64,000 nt of DNA from Pseudoalteromonas sp. EB27 (GTDB lineage: Bacteria > Pseudomonadota > Gammaproteobacteria > Enterobacterales > Alteromonadaceae). Location of the stretch: positions 205,114 through 269,113 of the forward strand of contig NZ_MTQD01000004.1 in assembly GCF_001974875.1 (NCBI RefSeq), read 5' to 3'. This document shows, one piece after another, positions 36,485 to 46,574 of the stretch (position 1 is its first letter; each line of letters opens with the position of its first letter). Both the position numbers and the translations under genes were made by a program. The notes below the pieces were generated by a model. That model saw only the letters and a list, made by a program, of their open reading frames with translations, did not search any database and had not been told where the DNA came from.

Positions 36485-38605
36485 TTATGTTTTTAATTTA
36501 TTTAGCTCTGAGTCTTGCTGCGCAACAAGTTTGTTAAGCGCTTCGCTACTATCCCCTGCTTGTGTAGATAAGTCAGCAAGTTGCGAGGCGGCATCAGATA
36601 TAAGCGTTAAATTACGGTTAATTTCTTCGGTCACTAAGCTTTGCTCTTCAGCAGCGGTTGCAATATGTGTAATTTGATTGGTTATTTCATCAACTTTAAC
36701 GACAACACTGTGCAGAGCATCAAAAGCTACTGATGTTTCATCAACAGCATTTTGCGCACGTACTACGCCTTTTTCAATAACGGTAGACGCATTACCCACT
36801 TCAGATAATAAGCTATCAATTAACTGGCTTATGTCATCTGTTGATGAACGCGTTTTAGAAGCAAGTGCACGTACTTCATCAGCAACAACAGCAAAGCCTC
36901 GGCCATGTTCACCAGCGCGCGCAGCTTCAATAGCTGCATTAAGAGCAAGTAAGTTTGTTTGTTCTGAAATAGTACGAATTACATCTAATATTTGCGTAAT
37001 GTCTTTACTGCGCGAAGCTACTTTTTCAACGGCTTGATTAGCTTCTTTAATTTCTTCAGACATTGTTTTAACTTGTGTCATCGCTGACGATAAACTCGAT
37101 TCACTGCTTACTACCAAGCTGTTTATTTCATCGGCTTGTTGGGCTGATTGCTCTGATGCTCTGGCGACTTCGAGTGCTGTTGCGCTCATTTCGTTCATAG
37201 CCGTTACCACACTTTCAATTTCTTGAAATTGAGATTGAACATTATGCTTAGTATCAATAGCTATATGCTGCGCTATTTCACCTTGTTGCTTGGTTTGATC
37301 AGACACATCTTTAAGTTCTGTAATTAAAATACGTAACTTAGATAAAAAGGCATTAAAGCCACCAGCTAAAGCAATGAGCTCTGCATGAGTTTCAACATGA
37401 AGTGTATGCGTTAAATCGCCTTCAGAACTTGCTAAGTTATCTACACGTTGTTGAATTTGCTGAAGAGGCGCAACCACGCTACCAATAACAAATTTCATTA
37501 TTAAAAATGCAATAACGCCAATAACAGCACCTGTAATTAAAATCATCGCGCCTAAATCGTTTGCAGTATCGGCCATATCTTGTGACAGTGCATCAGGGCC
37601 CGCTAAAGCTAAGTTACTAGGTACTTCAATAAGTAAAGACCACTGTCTATTAGCTAGCTTTATATTTATAGGGTAATTAACTAAGTACTCAGACGATGTT
37701 TTAAATATGCCTTTTTGGCCCTTAAATTTTTCAAGCTCTTTAAACAAGTTAGAACTAACAGCTTCTTTGAATGGGCGCCCTAATTTAGATTTATAATGGC
37801 TACTTCCCACTACTAAACCAATATCGCTAAGCACGGTTACTTTAGCTTGGCCATTATAAAGCTGTTTAGAAAGTTCCTCAGTCATGGCCTGAAAGGTCGG
37901 CAGTGTTAAATCAACACCCGCTAAACCAATAAACTGACCCGATTTTAAAATAGGCACTGTTAATGAGGTAAGCATTACTGAATCGCCAGATGGGATTTCG
38001 TATAAATACGGTTCCATAATACAAGGCTTGAGTGTGTCTTTTGCACACAAGTACCAATGCGCTTCACGAATGCCGAACTCATTAAGTGAGGTAATATATT
38101 TATCAGCGGCATTAGCTACTTTTTGCTGCTCAATCACGTTATTCTGATCGCGTGTTATATAAACTTCTAGCGTACCATCGCCATTAACCGAGTGCTTATA
38201 GCCGGTTGTAAAATTTGAATCTTGTCCGTCAAACGCATTTGGTTCAAACTGAGAGTAAATAGATGATAGTAATCTATTTTGTTCTAAAATAGAGCGATTA
38301 ATACTCACTACTGTATCGCGACTAAGGCTTTCGCTTTTAGCAGCATCACCTAATAACGCAGCTAAAGAGTATGGCACTCGGTAAGCTTCGTTAATAAAGC
38401 CCGCTATTTTTTCACCATATATTGCTGCATTTGCATTCAACTTTTCTTCAACTTCAGCAACAATATAATCTTCTGACTTGCTTGCTAGTTCGGTATTACT
38501 CGCAGATAGCTGCCACCATAAAATGCTCGAAAGCACTAATACAGTGATAAATATACTTCCGACAGTAAGCCACAGTAATTTTTTTGCTAGCGATATTTCC
38601 CGCAT
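36485..38605 (-). CDS. Methyl-accepting chemotaxis protein with Cache-type sensor
   Basis: This 706-residue chemoreceptor has membrane segment 1 at ~12-30 and a large periplasmic region (~35-345) resembling a double-Cache sensor ([29 protein letters not shown]). Membrane segment 2 lies at ~355-378, then a HAMP domain, and a long cytoplasmic coiled-coil. The signalling tip is intact ([19 protein letters not shown] and [15 protein letters not shown]). No CheR pentapeptide is seen at the C-terminus. The ligand is unknown; amino and organic acids are common for Cache receptors. Confidence 0.95.
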   Translation of the reverse strand: MREISLAKKLLWLTVGSIFITVLVLSSILWWQLSASNTELASKSEDYIVAEVEEKLNANAAIYGEKIAGFINEAYRVPYSLAALLGDAAKSESLSRDTVVSINRSILEQNRLLSSIYSQFEPNAFDGQDSNFTTGYKHSVNGDGTLEVYITRDQNNVIEQQKVANAADKYITSLNEFGIREAHWYLCAKDTLKPCIMEPYLYEIPSGDSVMLTSLTVPILKSGQFIGLAGVDLTLPTFQAMTEELSKQLYNGQAKVTVLSDIGLVVGSSHYKSKLGRPFKEAVSSNLFKELEKFKGQKGIFKTSSEYLVNYPINIKLANRQWSLLIEVPSNLALAGPDALSQDMADTANDLGAMILITGAVIGVIAFLIMKFVIGSVVAPLQQIQQRVDNLASSEGDLTHTLHVETHAELIALAGGFNAFLSKLRILITELKDVSDQTKQQGEIAQHIAIDTKHNVQSQFQEIESVVTAMNEMSATALEVARASEQSAQQADEINSLVVSSESSLSSAMTQVKTMSEEIKEANQAVEKVASRSKDITQILDVIRTISEQTNLLALNAAIEAARAGEHGRGFAVVADEVRALASKTRSSTDDISQLIDSLLSEVGNASTVIEKGVVRAQNAVDETSVAFDALHSVVVKVDEITNQITHIATAAEEQSLVTEEINRNLTLISDAASQLADLSTQAGDSSEALNKLVAQQDSELNKLKT

Positions 38606-38711
38606 TCATCTCACCCTTAAATTAAAACTACTGATACAGTTTAGTAGATCTAACCAACGAAGCTATGAATATCGTTAAAGAAACTGAATTTAATACAATA
38701 TGTTGAGTTTT

Positions 38712-39929
38712 TTAAAGTTTAGCTAAGCGTGCCGTTGTAATTGAGGCTGCAATTAATAAACACACACTCACCCATAAACATGCACTAAGCCCATACACTT
38801 GAAAAACCCAGCCAGAAAGCACCGTACCAAGCAAGCGCCCTATTGCATTAGCCATATAGTAAAAACCAACGTCGAGGGACACCCCGTCATTTTTAGCAAA
38901 ACTTACTATTAAGTAACTGTGCAGTGATGAATTTACGGCAAATACACCACCAAAAATAAGTAAGCCAATTACAAGCGTAAAATGTATCGCAATATCAAAT
39001 TGCATCAACAACGCTAAAATACAGGTTACGCCACTTAATAAAGCAACCCACCAATATGCTTTTTTGACTGAGTGTGAATTTGAATCGCTTTGCCCAGTTA
39101 TGCGCGGAGCTTGCGATTGCACCAGCCCATAAGCAATAACCCACAAAGCCATAAAGCCGCTTACCCACCAGTGATCCCAGTTAAACTGAGCGGCTAAGTA
39201 AACCGGTAATGCAACGACAAACCACACATCACGCGCTGCAAACAAACATAAACGCGCAGCACTAAGTAAGTTGATTGCACGAGATTTAGAAAATAACTCT
39301 TTAAACTTAGGTTTGTTTTTAGCTTTGCCAATATCGCCTTTCAAAAAAATTAAACTAATAACCCAAGCAACACTAAGTAATGCAATTAGGCTTATTAGTG
39401 CACCTACAAAACCAAATACAGTAAGTAATAAGCCGCCTAAAAAAAAGCCCACCCCTTTTAACGCATTTTTAGAGCCTGTAAGTATGGCAATCCATTTATA
39501 TAATTGGCTTTGCCCCTCATCGCTTTGCGGTACTAAATACTTAATGGCGCTTTTGGCACTCATTTTATTTAAATCTTTAGCTATGCCACTCAATGCTTGC
39601 GCTGCCATAACATAGGCAACGGTTAGCCAATCCCCTGGCACGCAAAGCATAGCTAAAGCTACAAGCTGCAGCCCAAGCCCTACATTCATGGTTTTATTTA
39701 ACCCTAAATGCGCGCCAAGCCAACCTCCGACTAAATTAGTGATCACACCAAAAATTTCATAAAACAAAAACAACATGGCTATTGCAAATGCACCATAGCC
39801 TAACTGATGAAAATACAGCACCACCAACATGCGTAGTGCACCGTCGGTTAAAGTAAATGCCCAATAGTTACCAGTAATTATTAAATATTGTTTTATAGAA
39901 CTCGGTAAGTTAGCCAACTGCGCAAACAT
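38712..39929 (-). CDS. arsJ: ArsJ organoarsenical efflux MFS transporter
   Basis: This 405-residue MFS protein has about twelve hydrophobic segments. The N-terminus (YLIITGNYWAFTLTDGALRM, then VLYFHQLGYGAFAIAMLFLFYE) is the ArsJ pattern. ArsJ exports 1-arseno-3-phosphoglycerate, the unstable product made when GAPDH uses arsenate, and so gives arsenate resistance. The gene order arsR-gapdh-arsJ with 20-23-base gaps on one strand strongly supports this over a generic MFS label. Confidence 0.93.
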   Translation of the reverse strand: MFAQLANLPSSIKQYLIITGNYWAFTLTDGALRMLVVLYFHQLGYGAFAIAMLFLFYEIFGVITNLVGGWLGAHLGLNKTMNVGLGLQLVALAMLCVPGDWLTVAYVMAAQALSGIAKDLNKMSAKSAIKYLVPQSDEGQSQLYKWIAILTGSKNALKGVGFFLGGLLLTVFGFVGALISLIALLSVAWVISLIFLKGDIGKAKNKPKFKELFSKSRAINLLSAARLCLFAARDVWFVVALPVYLAAQFNWDHWWVSGFMALWVIAYGLVQSQAPRITGQSDSNSHSVKKAYWWVALLSGVTCILALLMQFDIAIHFTLVIGLLIFGGVFAVNSSLHSYLIVSFAKNDGVSLDVGFYYMANAIGRLLGTVLSGWVFQVYGLSACLWVSVCLLIAASITTARLAKL

Positions 39930-39952
39930 AGCGTTAAACCTTTTAAATGAGA

Positions 39953-40963
39953 TTAAACTAAATCACTTTTTGCAACTTTAAGCATTAGCTCAGCAGTACG
40001 GTTTGCATAACCCCACTCGTTATCATACCAAGCGTATAATTTAAGTTGAGTGTTGTTAATTACCATAGTTGAAAGCGCATCTATGGTGCAGCTGCGCGGA
40101 TCTGTTTTGTAATCTATAGATACAAGCGGTCTTTCTTCGTAGCCTAGAATGTCTTTTAGCTCATTATTTGCAGCATCTTTAAACCACGTGTTTACTTCAC
40201 TTTGTGTAACACCTCGCTCCAGCTCAAAAACACAGTCAGTAATGGATGCATTAGTTAAAGGTACACGTACAGCATGGCCGTTTAATTTACCTTTTAGCTC
40301 AGGGAAAATATGCGTAATAGCCGTTGCACTACCGGTTGTAGTAGGTATTAAACTTGTGCCACAAGAACGAGCACGACGTAAGTCTTTATGTGGCGCATCA
40401 ATAATAGTTTGGGTATTGGTAATGTCGTGAATAGTGGTCATTGAGCCGTGCTTAATACCCACTTTTTCTTGCAGTACTTTTACTATTGGCGCTAAGCAGT
40501 TAGTAGTGCAAGAAGCTGCTGTAACAATTTTATGCTCACTTGGGTTATAAAGATCATCGTTTACACCCATAACTACATTTAAAATACCGTCTTCTTTTAC
40601 AGGTGCTGTTACCACAACACGCTTAACACCTTGCGCTAAATATTGATTTAACAGCTCAGTGGTTTTCATTTTACCGCTGGCTTCTATAACTACATCGCAA
40701 TCTGACCAATCAGTTTCGTTTATGGCTTTGTTGTTGGTAACTGCAATCGTATGCTTACCCACACTAAAGCTATTATCATCACTAGAAACCTGTTGTGCTA
40801 AGCGCCCGTGTACTGAGTCAAACTCAATTAAATGTGCGTGGGTTTTAGCATCGCCCGCTACATCATTTACTTTAATAAACTCTATTTCTGGCCAATCAAC
40901 TGCTGCACGCAGAGTTAAACGTCCCATACGGCCAAAACCGTTAATACCTACTTTAATAGTCAT
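39953..40963 (-). CDS. ArsJ-associated glyceraldehyde-3-phosphate dehydrogenase
   Basis: This 336-residue GAPDH has a Rossmann start [11 protein letters not shown], the catalytic Cys in [10 protein letters not shown] (~150) and the C-terminal [11 protein letters not shown]. In the arsJ operon this enzyme couples arsenate to glyceraldehyde-3-phosphate to make 1-arseno-3-phosphoglycerate for export by ArsJ. Its place between arsR and arsJ shows that it is the resistance paralogue, not the glycolytic enzyme. Both active-site and cofactor regions look intact. Confidence 0.94.
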   Translation of the reverse strand: MTIKVGINGFGRMGRLTLRAAVDWPEIEFIKVNDVAGDAKTHAHLIEFDSVHGRLAQQVSSDDNSFSVGKHTIAVTNNKAINETDWSDCDVVIEASGKMKTTELLNQYLAQGVKRVVVTAPVKEDGILNVVMGVNDDLYNPSEHKIVTAASCTTNCLAPIVKVLQEKVGIKHGSMTTIHDITNTQTIIDAPHKDLRRARSCGTSLIPTTTGSATAITHIFPELKGKLNGHAVRVPLTNASITDCVFELERGVTQSEVNTWFKDAANNELKDILGYEERPLVSIDYKTDPRSCTIDALSTMVINNTQLKLYAWYDNEWGYANRTAELMLKVAKSDLV

Positions 40964-40983
40964 AATTAAATACCTTTAATAAG

Positions 40984-41340
40984 TTAGTTACAGCAGCTAG
41001 TAATACGTTCAGGGCGATTACCCATAACATTTAAGCGCGTTAAATCGTTTTCATAAAATGAAGGGTTAGCAGTAAGCGTTTGCGTTAATACATTTTTAGC
41101 CCACTCTGGTAGGGCTTTATTAATACTGTAATAAACCCATTGATTTTGTTTACGGTCGCTCAACAATCCGCATTGTCTTAACTGCGCTAAATGGCGAGAC
41201 ACTTTAGGCTGGCTTAGCTCAAGTGCAGTAACCAGTTCGCATACACATAGCTCTTCTTGATGGCTAATGAGCAGCATTGCTTTTAAACGCGTATCGTCCG
41301 CTAGGCATTTATAAAATTGAAGTGGGTTGAATTTTTCCAT
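40984..41340 (-). CDS. arsR: ArsR-family arsenic-responsive repressor
   Basis: This 118-residue winged-helix repressor has the metalloid-sensing motif ELCVCELV (ELCxCEL) at the start of the DNA-recognition region, followed by LSQPKVSRHLAQLRQCGLL. A vicinal Cys pair at the C-terminus (TSCCN) may add ligands. It is first in the operon and should repress itself, gapdh and arsJ until As(III) binds. An inverted repeat lies 14 bases upstream. Confidence 0.95.
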   Translation of the reverse strand: MEKFNPLQFYKCLADDTRLKAMLLISHQEELCVCELVTALELSQPKVSRHLAQLRQCGLLSDRKQNQWVYYSINKALPEWAKNVLTQTLTANPSFYENDLTRLNVMGNRPERITSCCN

Positions 41341-41353
41341 ATTGTCCTCGCAG

Positions 41354-41375
41354 TTTTATTGCACATACAATAAAA
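41354..41375. promoter_or_regulatory. Inverted repeat upstream of arsR, candidate operator
   Basis: TTTTATTG and CAATAAAA form a perfect eight-base inverted repeat around a six-base spacer just before the arsR start. It could be the ArsR operator or a leader hairpin. Confidence 0.45.
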
Positions 41376-41457
41376 CAAAAACAGAACATATGGAATAGTG
41401 AATATATGATTTTTTGCATGTTTATTTAACGACTCCTTTTTATTAAACTCCACGCAC

Positions 41458-41488
41458 AAAAAAGCCCAGTAGCAAAACCACTGGGCTA
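41458..41488 (-). terminator. Terminator of ohr
   Basis: On the minus strand AGCCCAGT...ACTGGGCT forms a stem with a nine-base loop followed by six T's, 30 bases after the ohr stop. Confidence 0.85.
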
Positions 41489-41516
41489 TTACAGTATTAG
41501 TTAACTTAGCAATTAA

Positions 41517-41945
41517 TTAAATAACTGAAAGCTCTACTTCAATATTGCCACGTGTTGCGTTTGAATATGGACATACTTGGTGCGCTTTATCTACAAGCTC
41601 CTGCGCTGCAGCTTTATCCATATCACCTAGTGATACAGCAAGTTTTACTGCAATACCAAAACCGCCTTCAATCGCGCCAATAGATACTTGTGAGTCAATA
41701 TGTGTGTCGCTTGGTAAATCTATTTTTTCGCTACCTGCTACAAATTTTAGTGCGCCAATAAAACACGCGGCATAACCTGCGGCAAATAATTGCTCAGGGT
41801 TAGTACCTTGACCGTCGTCTCCGCCTAAACCTTTAGGTGTTGATAAATTTACATCTAAACGACCATCATCAGATTTAGCTACGCCTTCGCGGCCGCCAGT
41901 TGCAGTTGCTTTTGCTGTATAAGCTACGTTTTGTAATACATTCAT
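41517..41945 (-). CDS. ohr: Organic hydroperoxide resistance protein Ohr
   Basis: This 142-residue Ohr is a thiol peroxidase of the OsmC superfamily. The start is ATG 41945 (GGAG eight bases upstream); a longer frame from TTG 41957 covers that site. Both reactive Cys are visible: GYAACFIGAL (~60) and HQVCPYSNATRGN (~124), the latter being the Ohr signature. It is divergent from ohrR with two palindromes in the gap, so it should be induced by organic hydroperoxides. Confidence 0.96.
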   Translation of the reverse strand: MNVLQNVAYTAKATATGGREGVAKSDDGRLDVNLSTPKGLGGDDGQGTNPEQLFAAGYAACFIGALKFVAGSEKIDLPSDTHIDSQVSIGAIEGGFGIAVKLAVSLGDMDKAAAQELVDKAHQVCPYSNATRGNIEVELSVI

Positions 41946-41976
41946 AATGAACTCCAAAGTTTAGTAATTAATTTAG

Positions 41977-42033
41977 TTTGTATGCAAAATAATAGAACAA
42001 GTAATTAGAGATTGCAAATACTTTGCATGCAAA
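41977..42033. promoter_or_regulatory. Paired palindromes between ohr and ohrR, candidate OhrR operators
   Basis: TTTGTATGCAAA (41977-41988) and TTTGCATGCAAA (42022-42033) are two 12-bp boxes differing at one base; the second is a perfect palindrome. Spacing is 45 bases, one per divergent gene. Confidence 0.6.
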
Positions 42034-42068
42034 TTAAAATGCCATGTATCGAAATAAAGGATAACGTT

Positions 42069-42503
42069 ATGCCGTTTGAGCAATTAAAGTTAAAGAATCA
42101 GTTATGTCATCGGTTATATATGGCATCTAACAGCATTGCGCGTGCGTATCGCGAGCCTTTAAACGAGCTAAATTTAACTTATCCGCAATACGTAGTAATG
42201 ATGGCGCTGTGGGAGCAAGACGAAATAACAATTGCAGAGCTAATAGATAAAACCGCGATAGATGGCGGTGCAATGACCCAAATACTCAAAAAAATGAGCG
42301 ACAAATCATTACTGGCTGTTATTAAAGATGAGCACGACAAACGCAAACGCCTAGTTCAGCTAACCAAGCATGGCCAATCACTTAAGTTAAAAGCAGCCGA
42401 TATTCCTAAAAATATTTTATGTAAATTTGATAGTGTAGATGCAACACAAGCGAAACAGTTGATGCAGCTGCTCGATTTAGTAGTAAACGACTTAGCCGAT
42501 TAG
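42069..42503 (+). CDS. ohrR: OhrR MarR-family peroxide-sensing repressor
   Basis: This 144-residue protein starts at ATG 42069 (AAAGG eight bases upstream); 19 extra codons upstream overlap the operator region. It is OhrR by the N-terminal LKNQLCHRLYMASN, which carries the peroxide-sensing Cys near residue 13, and by LTYPQYVVMMALWE, the MarR HTH and the winged KRKRLVQLT. It represses ohr until oxidised. A second Cys (ILCKFD) near the C-terminus could make it a two-Cys type. Confidence 0.94.
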   Translation: MPFEQLKLKNQLCHRLYMASNSIARAYREPLNELNLTYPQYVVMMALWEQDEITIAELIDKTAIDGGAMTQILKKMSDKSLLAVIKDEHDKRKRLVQLTKHGQSLKLKAADIPKNILCKFDSVDATQAKQLMQLLDLVVNDLAD

Positions 42504-42548
42504 GCTCTTAATTTTTAAACAATAAACGTGTTTTAAAAGGTTTTAAAA

Positions 42549-43655
42549 ATGACTCATATTAAAAAACTACTATTAGCAGCGGCGTGTAGCACGGCACTTT
42601 TAGGTAGCAACGCTGTATCTGCTAACATCGCTGGCCAAAATGCTGATTTAAAAACAGTAGCCACATTTGATGCGCAGCACCCTCCGGGCAACATTGCTAT
42701 TACCCCATCGGGCAGAAAGTTTTTATCTGTGCATGGCTTTTTTGGCCAAAAGCAAAAAATTATGGAGCTTTTAAGCGATGGTACAACTAAGCCCTACCCT
42801 AATGAAGAGTGGGCATACGCGTACAATAACGGTAAAGGTTTTTACGACGTACTTGGCATAAACGTATCAAGCGATGGTGTATTATGGATGCTCGACACTT
42901 CAGGGCCCGATCACGCTGGGCGCTTAGTAGGCTGGGATACAAACAAAGAGCAACTACATAAAATTATTTATCTGGCTAAACCGACCATTACCGACACCTC
43001 GTTTTTAAACGATTTAGTCATCGATAATAAACATGGCGTTGTATACATTGCCGACACAGCCCAAGGCAGCCAAGCCGCTATTATTACGGTAAACCTTAAA
43101 ACAGGTGTCGCACGCAGAGTGTTACAAAATAGCCATTACACCACCGCCGAAAATATCGATATGGTTATTGATGGGCGCACAATGAGCCTTGGCGGACAAC
43201 CAGCCCGCTTAGGTGTTAACCCTATTACGCTTGACCCTAACGAAGACTGGCTTTACTTTGGCTCAATGTCGGGCACGTCGGTTTACCGCATTGCCACCAG
43301 CGATATAAATAACGAGAGCCTTTCGGGTAAAGCACTTGAAGACAAAGTTACGCGTTACGGCACTAAGCCAATTTCAGATGGTATTATTGTTGATGGCGGC
43401 GGTAACGTATATGTAACCGACATAACCAATGGCGCAATTGGCGTAGTTAAACCCACTGGCGACTACGAAGTATTATTTAAAGACGAACGTTTGAGCTGGC
43501 CTGATGGTTTTAGTTACGGAGCCGATCAGAAAATATACTTTACCGTTGACGATTTACATAATTCGCCTGTACTTAATAATGGCAAAAATCAAAGCCACGG
43601 TAAGTTTAAAGTAATGTCGTTCGAGCCTTTAGTAAAAGGAAAAGTAGGCCGCTAA
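42549..43655 (+). CDS. Secreted yellow/major-royal-jelly-like beta-propeller protein
   Basis: This 368-residue protein has a Sec signal peptide (~25 residues, ending NAVSANIA). The mature part is a predicted beta-propeller of the MRJP/yellow (SMP-30-like) family: WMLDTSGPDHAGRLVGWD, SFLNDLVIDNKHGVVYIADT, VTDITNGAIGVVKPTG and WPDGFSYGADQKIYFTVDDLH. Bacterial members are poorly characterised; L-dopachrome tautomerase-like activity is annotated by homology to insect yellow proteins. It begins 45 bases after ohrR and may share its transcript. A terminator follows at 43683-43728. Confidence 0.85.
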   Translation: MTHIKKLLLAAACSTALLGSNAVSANIAGQNADLKTVATFDAQHPPGNIAITPSGRKFLSVHGFFGQKQKIMELLSDGTTKPYPNEEWAYAYNNGKGFYDVLGINVSSDGVLWMLDTSGPDHAGRLVGWDTNKEQLHKIIYLAKPTITDTSFLNDLVIDNKHGVVYIADTAQGSQAAIITVNLKTGVARRVLQNSHYTTAENIDMVIDGRTMSLGGQPARLGVNPITLDPNEDWLYFGSMSGTSVYRIATSDINNESLSGKALEDKVTRYGTKPISDGIIVDGGGNVYVTDITNGAIGVVKPTGDYEVLFKDERLSWPDGFSYGADQKIYFTVDDLHNSPVLNNGKNQSHGKFKVMSFEPLVKGKVGR

Positions 43656-43682
43656 TTTTCTTTTTAAGTAACTACATTTTTT

Positions 43683-43728
43683 AAAAAGCCTTGCTCGTTT
43701 AAGTGACCCAATAGTTGCAGGGCTTTTT
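43683..43728 (+). terminator. Terminator after the MRJP-like gene
   Basis: AAAAAGCC-TTGC pairs with GCAG-GGCTTTTT with a T-run on +, 28 bases past the stop. Confidence 0.7.
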
Positions 43729-43911
43729 GTTAAAAACACACCACACTGGTGCATATTTTAGTAATACTTCACCTCTTTGGTGCTAATCCTTAAGTATGTA
43801 TTTACACTTAAATACTAAACACCTGATTTCTATTCATAAAATATTCAAGTTAATGTTGGCATACTTCTTCCTATAAACTGATGTGTTCAGTGAAAATACC
43901 AAGGAAAAACC

Positions 43912-44031
43912 ATGTTCAACTTATACCATACCCTTTACCTTTTATGGCGTTTAGACATTAGCGTTTGGCAAGTTAATGATCCAACAAATACCCATACCAC
44001 CGCTGACAAAGAGCGCGTCTATGTTAAGTAA
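43912..44031 (+). CDS. Possible 39-residue small protein
   Basis: A short frame opens at ATG 43912 with AAGGA eight bases upstream and runs 39 codons to TAA. The peptide starts MFNLYHTLYLLWRLD with an amphipathic, Leu/Tyr-rich half and ends in a polar tail (DKERVYVK). No family is recognised. The good ribosome site and position 180 bases after a terminator in an otherwise empty 637-base gap favour a real gene. The rest of 43656-44292 shows no further gene. A hairpin AAAGCTTA/TAAGCTTT follows near 44060-44095. Confidence 0.5.
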   Translation: MFNLYHTLYLLWRLDISVWQVNDPTNTHTTADKERVYVK

Positions 44032-44292
44032 CATCGTATTGTGTAAAGGCTTGGCATAAAGCTTAAATGTAAAAACCTACTTTAGGCTAAGCTTTTGCAC
44101 ACTATGAAATTTATGTGTACATTTTAATTAAACTTCAAATTAATCGTTCAATATAAAAACAACCCCCTTGTAATAAACTCCACATTTAAAAACGTCGAAA
44201 AAATTAGTAAAAACACTGCGTTTATAACTTTGCAAGCAGCCCTAATGCGTTGTATTGTTGCATCCTATTGAAAATTTTTAGTTGGAACGTGT

Positions 44293-45639
44293 ATGCACGC
44301 TTTGGAAGTTAATTTTGATGGCTTAGTTGGCCCTACTCACAACTACGCTGGTTTATCGTATGGTAATGTTGCCTCGTTAAATAACGCAGCAAGCTTTTCA
44401 AATCCTCAAGAGGCAGTGCTTCAAGGCCTTGAAAAAATGAAAGCCATGCACGACAAAGGCCTAACTCAAGGTGTATTTGCCCCTCATGCGCGCCCCGACT
44501 TAAACGTACTGCGCCGCTTAGGCTTTACCGGTAACGATGCACAAGTAATTCACAAAGCATTTAAAGCTGATCCTATTTTATTACGCGCGTGTTATTCAGC
44601 GTCAGCAATGTGGACAGCAAATGCAGCTACGGTATCGCCATCTCCTGATACAACCGACGGCAAAGTACATTTTACTTCAGCTAATTTAAATAATAAGTTT
44701 CATCGTTCATTAGAGCCTGCAACTACTACACGCTTATTAAAAGCGATGTTTAATAACGACAAATACTTTGCGCACCATACCCATTTGCCAGACCAAGGCT
44801 TTTTTGGCGACGAAGGTGCAGCAAACCATACTCGTTTTTGTGACAGCCACGGCGAGCAAGGCCTTGAAATGTTTGTATTTGGTGCCAGCGCGTTTAACAG
44901 CCAATTACCAAAACCCGCTAAGTTTCCTGCAAGGCAAACACTTGAAGCCTCAGAAGCAATTTGTCGCTTACATAACTTAAAAGATTCAAGCCAAATTTTA
45001 CTACAACAAAACCCAGACGTAATAGACCAAGGTGTGTTTCATAATGATGTAATTGCAGTAGGTAACGCCAACGTATTACTGTGCCACCAGCAAGCATTTT
45101 TAAACCAAGCTCTGGCACTGCAAGATATTCGCGAAGCGTATGTGGGCAGTAAAGAATTTTACATTATTGAAGTACCTACCGATAAAGTAAGTATTACCGA
45201 TGCTGTAAGTAGTTACTTATTTAATAGCCAGCTAGTGAGCCTTGAAGATGGTTCAATGCTGTTAGTGGCACCACAAGAGTGTAAACGCAACAGCGCGGTT
45301 AACGCCTACATTGAAGAAATGATTATGGCTGATAACCCAGTAAACCAAGTACAGTTTTTTGATTTACGCCAAAGTATGCAAAATGGCGGCGGCCCAGCTT
45401 GCTTGCGTTTACGTGTAGCCCTTAACGAGCAAGAACTTGCTGCAGTAAACCCAGAGGTTATTTTAACTGATACTAAGTACACACAACTGTGTAACTGGGC
45501 AAAACGTAACTACCGCGACAAACTAGGCGCAAGTGACTTTGCAGACTCAGCCCTACTCACCGAAAGCTACCAAGCACTTGATGAGCTTACACAGTTACTT
45601 AATTTAGGCTCAGTGTACGACTTTCAATTAGAAGGTTAA
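44293..45639 (+). CDS. astB: N-succinylarginine dihydrolase AstB
   Basis: This 448-residue AstB has family features including [20 protein letters not shown] at the start, [20 protein letters not shown] (catalytic His, ~250) and [11 protein letters not shown] (catalytic Cys, ~370). AstB hydrolyses N2-succinylarginine to succinylornithine, CO2 and ammonia, step two of the arginine succinyltransferase pathway. The other ast genes are not adjacent, so the pathway is split on this chromosome. It ends at a very strong terminator. Confidence 0.96.
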   Translation: MHALEVNFDGLVGPTHNYAGLSYGNVASLNNAASFSNPQEAVLQGLEKMKAMHDKGLTQGVFAPHARPDLNVLRRLGFTGNDAQVIHKAFKADPILLRACYSASAMWTANAATVSPSPDTTDGKVHFTSANLNNKFHRSLEPATTTRLLKAMFNNDKYFAHHTHLPDQGFFGDEGAANHTRFCDSHGEQGLEMFVFGASAFNSQLPKPAKFPARQTLEASEAICRLHNLKDSSQILLQQNPDVIDQGVFHNDVIAVGNANVLLCHQQAFLNQALALQDIREAYVGSKEFYIIEVPTDKVSITDAVSSYLFNSQLVSLEDGSMLLVAPQECKRNSAVNAYIEEMIMADNPVNQVQFFDLRQSMQNGGGPACLRLRVALNEQELAAVNPEVILTDTKYTQLCNWAKRNYRDKLGASDFADSALLTESYQALDELTQLLNLGSVYDFQLEG

Positions 45640-45665
45640 TACCTCGTCAGCACAAAGGCTAATAC

Positions 45666-45695
45666 AAAAATAGCGAGCCAAGGCTCGCTATTTTT
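45666..45695. terminator. Bidirectional terminator between astB and mscS
   Basis: AAAAATAGCGAGCC and GGCTCGCTATTTTT form a perfect 14-pair stem around two bases. Confidence 0.95.
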
Positions 45696-45719
45696 ATTTA
45701 TGTTTATGTTAATACATAT

Positions 45720-46574
45720 TTAAGCATCTTTGTTAACAGTTATTGCCGACGCCATAGACTCCGATATATGCAGCGTACGCTGCGGAAACGGAATACTCAG
45801 CCCAGCGCCTTCAATAGCTTCTTTAACGCGTTTATTTAAATCCCACACGGTTTGCCAATAATCACCATTAACAGCCCACGCACGTAATTGAATGTTTACT
45901 GCGCTTTCGCCTATTGATGTCACCATTACTTTAGGTGCAGGCTCTGCGAGTAATCGGCTCTCTGATGCGGCTAATTCCTTAAGTACATTTAAACCAACGT
46001 CAATCGAGTCGGCATACGAAATACCCACCACTATATCCATTCGTCTTTTGCCATTACGAGTAAAGTTTTTAATATTGCCCCCCCACACTTTGCCGTTAGG
46101 CGATGCTATATAAAGGCCGTCGGTGGTTTTAAAAATAGTGGTAAATAGGTTTATTTCACTCACAGTACCAAGCGTGCCACTGGCATCAACAAAGTCGCCT
46201 ATTTTAAAAGGTCTGAGTATTAGCAGCATAATACCCGCAGCAATATTACTCAGCGTATTTTTAAGGGCTAAACCAATCGCTAAACCTGCAGCGCCCATTA
46301 GCGCAATTAAGCTTGCCGTATTAACGCCAAAAATATCTAAAATAAATAGCCCGCCAATTATATAAACTAAATAACCAGCAATACTCGATAAAAGCGGGAG
46401 TAGCGTACTATCTACTCTTTTTAATGGAGATTTAGAGTTTTTAATCGCTTTTTTAACCGAGCGTGCAATTAAGGCACTCGCAACTAAAATCACCAACGCT
46501 AAAATCACTTTGTACCCTAAAGTGATGATTGTTTCTGAATGGCTTTGCCAAAACGCTAAAAGCTTATCTTTCAT
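45720..46574 (-). CDS. MscS-family mechanosensitive channel
   Basis: This 284-residue MscS-type small-conductance channel has three membrane segments in the first ~130 residues. The pore helix TM3 is the Gly/Ala-rich MGAAGLAIGLALKNTLSNIAAG. The beta domain shows RPFKIGDFVDASGTLGTV and the hallmark SPNGKVWGGNIKNF. It protects against hypo-osmotic shock. Size is typical of plain MscS, with no extra domains. Confidence 0.93.
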   Translation of the reverse strand: MKDKLLAFWQSHSETIITLGYKVILALVILVASALIARSVKKAIKNSKSPLKRVDSTLLPLLSSIAGYLVYIIGGLFILDIFGVNTASLIALMGAAGLAIGLALKNTLSNIAAGIMLLILRPFKIGDFVDASGTLGTVSEINLFTTIFKTTDGLYIASPNGKVWGGNIKNFTRNGKRRMDIVVGISYADSIDVGLNVLKELAASESRLLAEPAPKVMVTSIGESAVNIQLRAWAVNGDYWQTVWDLNKRVKEAIEGAGLSIPFPQRTLHISESMASAITVNKDA

